Shown here: piece after piece, positions 59,352 to 64,000 of the stretch
Numbering within the stretch: the first letter of the stretch is position 1
How the letters are laid out: every line of letters begins with the position of its first letter
Source: Betaproteobacteria bacterium
GTDB taxonomy: Bacteria; Pseudomonadota; Gammaproteobacteria; Burkholderiales; Casimicrobiaceae
Reading direction: 5' to 3'
Assembly: GCA_016717855.1 (NCBI GenBank)
Contig: JADKEV010000021.1
Span: 51,076-115,075, forward strand
DNA: 64,000 nt
The notes under the pieces: model-generated
The model's database searches: none
The model's input: only the letters and a program-made list of their open reading frames with translations
Told to the model about the DNA's origin: nothing
Position numbers and translations under genes: made by a program

Positions 59352-61996
59352 ATGACGACGCCTGAGGTCCCGGCCGCCCGCCGCCCCCGTGCGTTTCGGC
59401 GACTTCATGCTCGACATCGCCAATGCACAGCTGATCCGCCAGGGCCAGCCCGTCGAGTTGCCGCCCAAGTCCTTTGCGTTGCTGGCCTATCTGGCGCAAC
59501 GCCCGGGCGAACTGGTGCTCAAGGACACGCTGCTGGACGTCGTATGGGGCCGGCGGTTCGTCAGCGAAGGCGCGGTCAAGACCGTGGTCAGCGAGTTGCG
59601 GGCGGCGCTGCGTGACGATGCCCGCGCGCCTTTGTGGATCGAAACCGTGCAGCGGCGGGGCTATCGTTTTGTCGGCCGGCTCCAGCCATTGCCGTTTCTG
59701 CGGCGCGGCCGGTGCCGCCCCGGAGGCGACCCGTGCGGCAACCTGCCGCTGAGCCTGACCCCTGCGATCGCGCGTGAAGCCGAGGGCGCTGCGCTCGATA
59801 CCCTGCTGGCCAACCACCGGCTGGTGACGCTGACCGGCGCCGCCGGCGTCGGCAAGACGAGGCTGGCATTGAGCAGGGCGCTGGCCCGGCGCACCGACTA
59901 CGCCGACGGCGCCTGGCTGCTGGAATTGGCGCCGCTGGCGGCCGATACCTGCGATGAAGCAACCTTGCGCGCCACCCTGGCCAGCGCGCTGCAGCTGGAC
60001 TCGGCGGCAGCTGCGGCCAACGATGCGCTGGTCCGCGCGCTCCGCCCGATGACCCTGCTGCTGGTGGTGGACAACGCCGAGCATGTGTTGCGGCCGCTGG
60101 CCCCGCTGCTCGCGCATCTGCACGTCCAGCTGCCGCAACTGCATCTGCTGGTCACCAGCCGCGAACCTCTGCACATCCCCGGCGAACACGTGTTGCGGCT
60201 GGCGCCATTGAGCGTCCCGGCGCCGGAGTGGACGACGACCTGGCCGGACTGATGGACTGTGGCGCGGTGCGTCTGTTCGTCGAGCGGGTGAGTGCGCGGT
60301 TGCCGGGTTTTGCCTTGCCGCCGGGCACCAGCACGCAGTGGGCCAGCTGTGCCGGATGCTCGATGGCCTGCCGCTGGCGCTGGAGCTGGCGGCCGCCCGC
60401 GTGCCCCTGCTGGGCGTGAACGGCCTGGTCGAGCAGTTGGCCGGCACCGACCCCGCGGGCGCGCGGCTGCAGTTGCTCACCAGCGGCATGCGCACGGCGG
60501 CGCCCCATCAGCGGACGCTCCGCGCCACCCTGGACTGGAGCCACGCGCTGCTGACGCCGGCGCAACAACGGGTCTTCCGCCGCCTGTCGGTGTTTTGCGG
60601 AGGCTTCACGCTGCCGGCCGCGCAGGCGTTGTGCACCGACGATGCGCTCGATGGCTGGGCCGTGCTCGACGCGCTCGATGCGTTGCAGGAAAAATCGCTG
60701 CTCACCGTGACCACGCCGGCGGCGGGTTCGTCCGCGGCGGCGCCCGCGGCTCGCTTCGGGCAGCTCGAGAGTGTGCGCGAGTATGCGCGTGAGCAATTGC
60801 GCCAGGGCCGGCGAGCTGGATGCCATCTGCCGGCGCCATCTGCAGGTGACGTGCGCTTATTGGCAGCAAGCCAACGCGGGCGCGCTCACCGAGCCGGCGC
60901 TGCGCTGGACCGCCGCGCACATGCCCGAGATCGACAACCTGCGCAGTGCCTTGCGCTGGGGCAACGATGCGAGCGTGACCGACAGCAACCCGGAACTGCT
61001 GGCTGAGTTGCTGGCTTTGGTCGGACACGCCGGAGCACTCTGGCACCGGGTCGGCCTGGCCATCGAGGGTGCGCAGTGGTGTGACATCGTGCGTGCACGC
61101 GCCGACGCCCATTCCGACGCCAATCTGCGCGGTGGCGTCAACCTGGCGCTGGCGACGCTGAGCTGCTATAGCCTGGTGCGGCCCGCGGCCCAGGGGCTGG
61201 AGCTGGCCCGACGCGCCGCGGCGGCGTTCGCACAGTCGGGCGATGCCGTGCGCGAGTACTTTGCGCACCACCTCGCCTGGACCATGCAACTGCGCGCCGA
61301 GAGGGACGGCGACCGCCAGTTCCACATCGCGCGCATGCAAGCCCTGATGCAGCCGCAGTGGGATCCGATGCTGACCCGGTATGGCCGCGCCACCATGGCC
61401 TATGAGCAGCGTCTGCAAGGCAATCACGACGCCTATCTGGCCGACAGCCGGCAGGAGCTGGCGCTGCGCCGGCAGCGGGGCGCCCGATGGGAATCCTGGG
61501 CCGCGGCCCATGCGCTGATGCTCGCCGAACATGACATGGGACAGCCGGAAGCGGCGCTGGCCACCGGGCGCGCGATGATCAGCGACATCCGCGCGGCCGG
61601 CCGGTTGCGGCAGAACGCGATGCGCCTGGCGCTCTATGTGATGATGCTCGCGGAGAGCGGCGACGTCGCCGCCACCCGTGACATGTTGTCCGAAGCGCTG
61701 GCGCTGCTGGGCGAGGGCGCCAACGCTTTCCTGCAGCCGGCCATGGGCTGGCTGGCGCTGCATGAGGGCCGGGAGCGGGCAGCGCCCCGTCTCGTGGGCT
61801 GGTTCGATGCGCCCGAGCGCACCGGCGGCCACTACGGGAAGGGGGACCTACCAGCCGCTCCATCGACCTTCTTCGCCAACGTCTGGAAGCCAGGCTCGGG
61901 GCGAAGAAGTTCGCAGCGCAGCGCAAGCTCGGTGAGGCGCTGGGCGACGAAGTGGCTTTCATCCTGGGGTTGGGCACGGCTGACGCTGTGAGTTGA
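59352..61996 (+). pseudogene. Winged-helix/ATPase/TPR regulator, several frameshifts
   Basis: ATG 59352 has AGGAAGG upstream. After about 12 codons a C5 run shifts the frame; then a Trans_reg_C (OmpR/CadC-type) domain reads FGDFMLDIANAQLIRQGQPV, ELPPKSFALLAYLAQRPGEL, IETVQRRGYRFVGRL. An ATPase follows: LVTLTGAAGVGKTRLALSRA, LLLVVDNAEHVLRPLAPLLA, VTSREPLHIPGEHVL, DGLPLALELAAARVPLLGVN, then a TPR-like helical tail to a stop at 61996. Further breaks occur near 60225, 60345, 60800 and 61840. Restored, it is a single protein of about 880 residues of the AfsR/COG3903-like type. Role: signal-responsive transcription regulator, target unknown. Confidence 0.75.
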
Positions 61997-61999
61997 AAA

Positions 62000-62029
62000 T
62001 TGTCGTCCCCGCCTCCGCGGGGACGACAA
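62000..62029. terminator. Perfect 13-bp hairpin between convergent genes
   Basis: TTGTCGTCCCCGC, CTCC loop, GCGGGGACGACAA. It lies between the regulator end (61996) and the convergent DUF5648 gene end (62066). A likely two-way terminator. Confidence 0.75.
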
Positions 62030-62065
62030 GCGCTTTGTCTGTGTGACGGCACCCGGCCTATCGGA

Positions 62066-63889
62066 TCAGCGCACCGCGCAGAACACCGTGCCCTCGCCGG
62101 TCCAGCCCAGGCGCGTCATCTCGTCGTAAAGCGCAACGCTGGTCACGTAGCGGTGGTTCGAGTCGTTCTGCTTGAACCCGTTGTTGTAGACCCGCCTGAT
62201 CGCAACGGTTTCCGCGGGCAACCGCCGGCCGGCACCGGCCAGCCGTTGAAGTCGTGGCTTTCGAACTGCCAGCCCATGTCGTCCTTCACCACCGCGCATT
62301 CGGCCGCTTCGATGGTGTAGAAGTGCGAGTTCGGTCCGCGCCGCAGACCAGTGGCGGCCACGATGTCGGGCGAACCGTAGAAGCGGCACACGCGGTTCGG
62401 GCCGCCGGACTTCCAGGCCTGGCCGGTGCGGGCCCAGCCGGGACCGGCCGCGCCGGCGTCGATGGCCGCGGCTTCATTCGGGTCCGCGGTGACGAAGTAG
62501 TGATCCAGGCCGGTATTGGAGAGCTCGACCACACTGGATGTGATCTCGGTGCCCAGCAGGCGCGCGAGTGCGAGTCCGGAATCCGCGGCCGTGAGATCGG
62601 CGCGGCCGAACAGCCAGAGCTTGCCGTCAGGCGCCAGCGCCATCCCGTAGGTGACCTCGGTGACGTCCGAGGCGATGACAGACAAGCCATTGACCCCGTA
62701 CGTCAGGTCCGCGCTGCCGTCCGGGTTCAGGCGCATGGCGGCCAGGCGCCAGACGCCGTGGGCAAGCTTCAATCTCAGGGCGACTACGATCCTGCCGTCT
62801 GCCCTGCACGGCGGCGCGGATGGCCGAATGGCCGACGCCGTGCGCCATCTCGGCAACGCCGTCCACGCCGAAAGCGGCGTCGGGCACCGCTGGCCGCGAG
62901 CTTCATCACCATGTGCTTGCTGCCGTGATAACCGGGAACCAGCAGACCCCATCAGGAAGAACAGTCGGCGTGGACGCGTACCCCTCGTCAAAGGGCGTCT
63001 CGAAGATGCCTCCGGTGCCGAACGAAAGTGATCGATCGCGCCGCCAGGCGCCAGCTTGACGACGTAACCGAAGACGTTGTCGCCGCCGGAAACGAACATC
63101 GACGCGTCGACGCCCGCCGCCAAGCCTCTCCAGAACAGGCCGGCGACCAGGGGCACGTTGGCCACGCCTTGTGCGCCGAATGTCGTATCCAGGGACCCAG
63201 CGGCGGTCAACCGCAGCAGGAACGACTGACCAGGTGAGCCGCTTTCCGCGCCGATGACCACGATGCTGTCGTCGGCCAGCACGATCGCTTTCTGGCAAAA
63301 CGTTTGCTTGTCCGGGTTGAGTTGAAAGCGGAACACGCCGCCATCGGCAAACGTCGGATCGAGCGTCCCGTCGGGTCGCAATGCTGCCACCATGCATCCG
63401 TACATATCGTCCGGCATCGAGTAGCCGCCGATGAAAATGCGTCCGGTCGAATCCAGCGCCAGGCTGCCGTCCGCCCCGCTGCTGTGATCGATCCAAGCGT
63501 GGCAATCCCGCCGGCGCCGAACGATGGGTCGAGGCCGCCGCTGTCGAGCACGCGTGCCGCCGCGAGCGACCAGGTGTTTGCCGTCCTCGCCACAAGGCCG
63601 CTGACAACCAGCTTGCCGTCCGGTTGCAGCACGCCGCCGCCCCAGTCATCGTCACCTGGCGTCGGATTGGCGAGGACGCAGCCGGCGGCGCCGAAGGTCA
63701 GGTCCAGCGATCCGGGCGTCGTTACCGGCAACGCCGCGATGGCGCCGCTGGACAGGGCGCACGCATGAGCAATGCGAGCGCCGAACACATCGTCTTCACG
63801 CGCCTTGCGATGGATGCGCGGGTCGTCGGGGCAGCGTTGCGGTTGGCCGCCGAACGGGTCGGCTGCGGCAGGTAGTGGGTAATCTTCAT
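62066..63889 (-). pseudogene. Secreted delta-60-repeat/DUF5648 protein, several frameshifts
   Basis: ATG 63889 has GGAG upstream. A signal-like region (TMCSALALLM) precedes several delta-60 repeats: LDLTFGAAGCVL...VLQPDGKLVVSGLV, LDTTFGAQGVANVPLV, ADLTYGVNGLSVI. A C-terminal DUF5648 domain follows: VVELSNTGLDHYFVTADPNE, AAAIDAGAAGPGWARTGQAW, FYTIEAAECAVV, ending GEGTVFCAVR. Frame breaks lie near 63745, 63470, 62950, 62900 and 62215. Restored, it is about 600 residues, probably exported. It ends in the same domain as 57755-58881 and starts behind the same 78-bp element as 58989-59210. Confidence 0.75.
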
Positions 63890-63912
63890 GGGAATCTCCT
63901 TTCGTTTCTCGG

Positions 63913-63990
63913 TGGGGTTTCGACGCTGGCCAGTTTGGCCGGCCGCGCGCCCCGAGTCGTCAGGAATCCGTTTGTTTCTGGTCAGGTTTG
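63913..63990. promoter_or_regulatory. 78-bp conserved upstream element, copy 2
   Basis: TGGGGTTTCGA ... GCCAGTTTGGCCG ... GTCGTCAGG ... GTTTGTTTCTGGTCAGGTTTG, ungapped match to 59223-59300, starting 24 bases upstream of the delta-60/DUF5648 gene's ATG. The window ends 10 bases later, so a divergent gene beyond is possible. Confidence 0.6.
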
Positions 63991-64000
63991 GGGTGGTTGC

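Overview
The window is GC-rich and reads as a chromosome segment of a sulfur-oxidising, CO2-fixing proteobacterium. A Betaproteobacteria-like organism of the Thiobacillus or Sulfuricella kind is my best guess. It carries an APS reductase/ATP sulfurylase route with its Qmo/Hdr electron module, a membrane sulfite dehydrogenase (SoeABC), sulfide:quinone oxidoreductase, a flavocytochrome c-type sulfide dehydrogenase, YeeE/YedE sulfur transporters, a rhodanese, form II RubisCO with CbbR, fructose bisphosphatase and a damaged phosphoribulokinase. I saw no rRNA, tRNA, sox, dsrAB or CRISPR.

Region 1 (1-12.7 kb) is accessory DNA. A flavin reductase-like gene and a toroid-fold gene are followed by gene remnants. 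From about 3.0 to 12.66 kb comes a row of small unrelated genes, all on the minus strand, separated by sites with the layout of integron attC sites; several stop codons lie inside the site's first box. No integron integrase is visible, so this looks like a cassette cluster lacking an integrase. The cargo includes a toxin-antitoxin pair with a broken toxin, two RibD/DHFR-like reductases, a pentapeptide-repeat protein, an alpha/beta hydrolase, an AAA ATPase with a scrambled P-loop, and a DUF2442/DUF4160 pair. An IS1182-like element is inserted at 10345-11675.

Region 2 (13-21.5 kb) is a probable SOS repair operon on the minus strand: lexA-like repressor, DEAD/DUF1998 helicase (MrfA/YprA type) and RNase H-fold exonuclease (MrfB/YprB type). 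The lexA plus helicase-start segment is duplicated about 2 kb upstream, with a broken TrlF-like gene between the copies. A phospholipase D/cardiolipin synthase and an NnrU-like membrane protein follow.

Region 3 (21.5-32 kb) is a sulfur/electron transfer island: a DsrK/HdrD-like protein with a NarI-like cytochrome b on the minus strand; divergently, behind a perfect FNR-type box, an octaheme tetrathionate reductase-family cytochrome, a cytochrome b, a frameshifted cytochrome c, a YeeE transporter and a three-domain rhodanese; then fccB, a monohaem cytochrome c and another YeeE on the minus strand.

Region 4 (32.5-52.9 kb) is the sulfite-oxidation core: qmoA-qmoB-hdrC-hdrB, a DUF4202 gene and sqr on plus; soeABC-sat-aprBA on minus; and a cytosolic NarX/NarL-type two-component pair transcribed away from soeA. 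Both sulfite-to-sulfate routes are encoded: direct (Soe) and via APS (Apr + Sat, with Qmo/Hdr as the likely quinone link).

Region 5 (52.9-57.6 kb) is carbon fixation: cbbM, cbbR, fructose-1,6-bisphosphatase and a phosphoribulokinase with several small deletions. Region 6 (57.6-64 kb) holds two secreted proteins ending in DUF5648-like domains, a winged-helix/ATPase/TPR regulator and a 78-bp upstream element present twice.

Caution: many reading frames are broken by one-base losses, often in G or C runs, and two blocks (10534-10890 and 31952-32335) contain almost no A or T. These look technical. Calls of 'pseudogene' should be read as 'broken in this sequence'.
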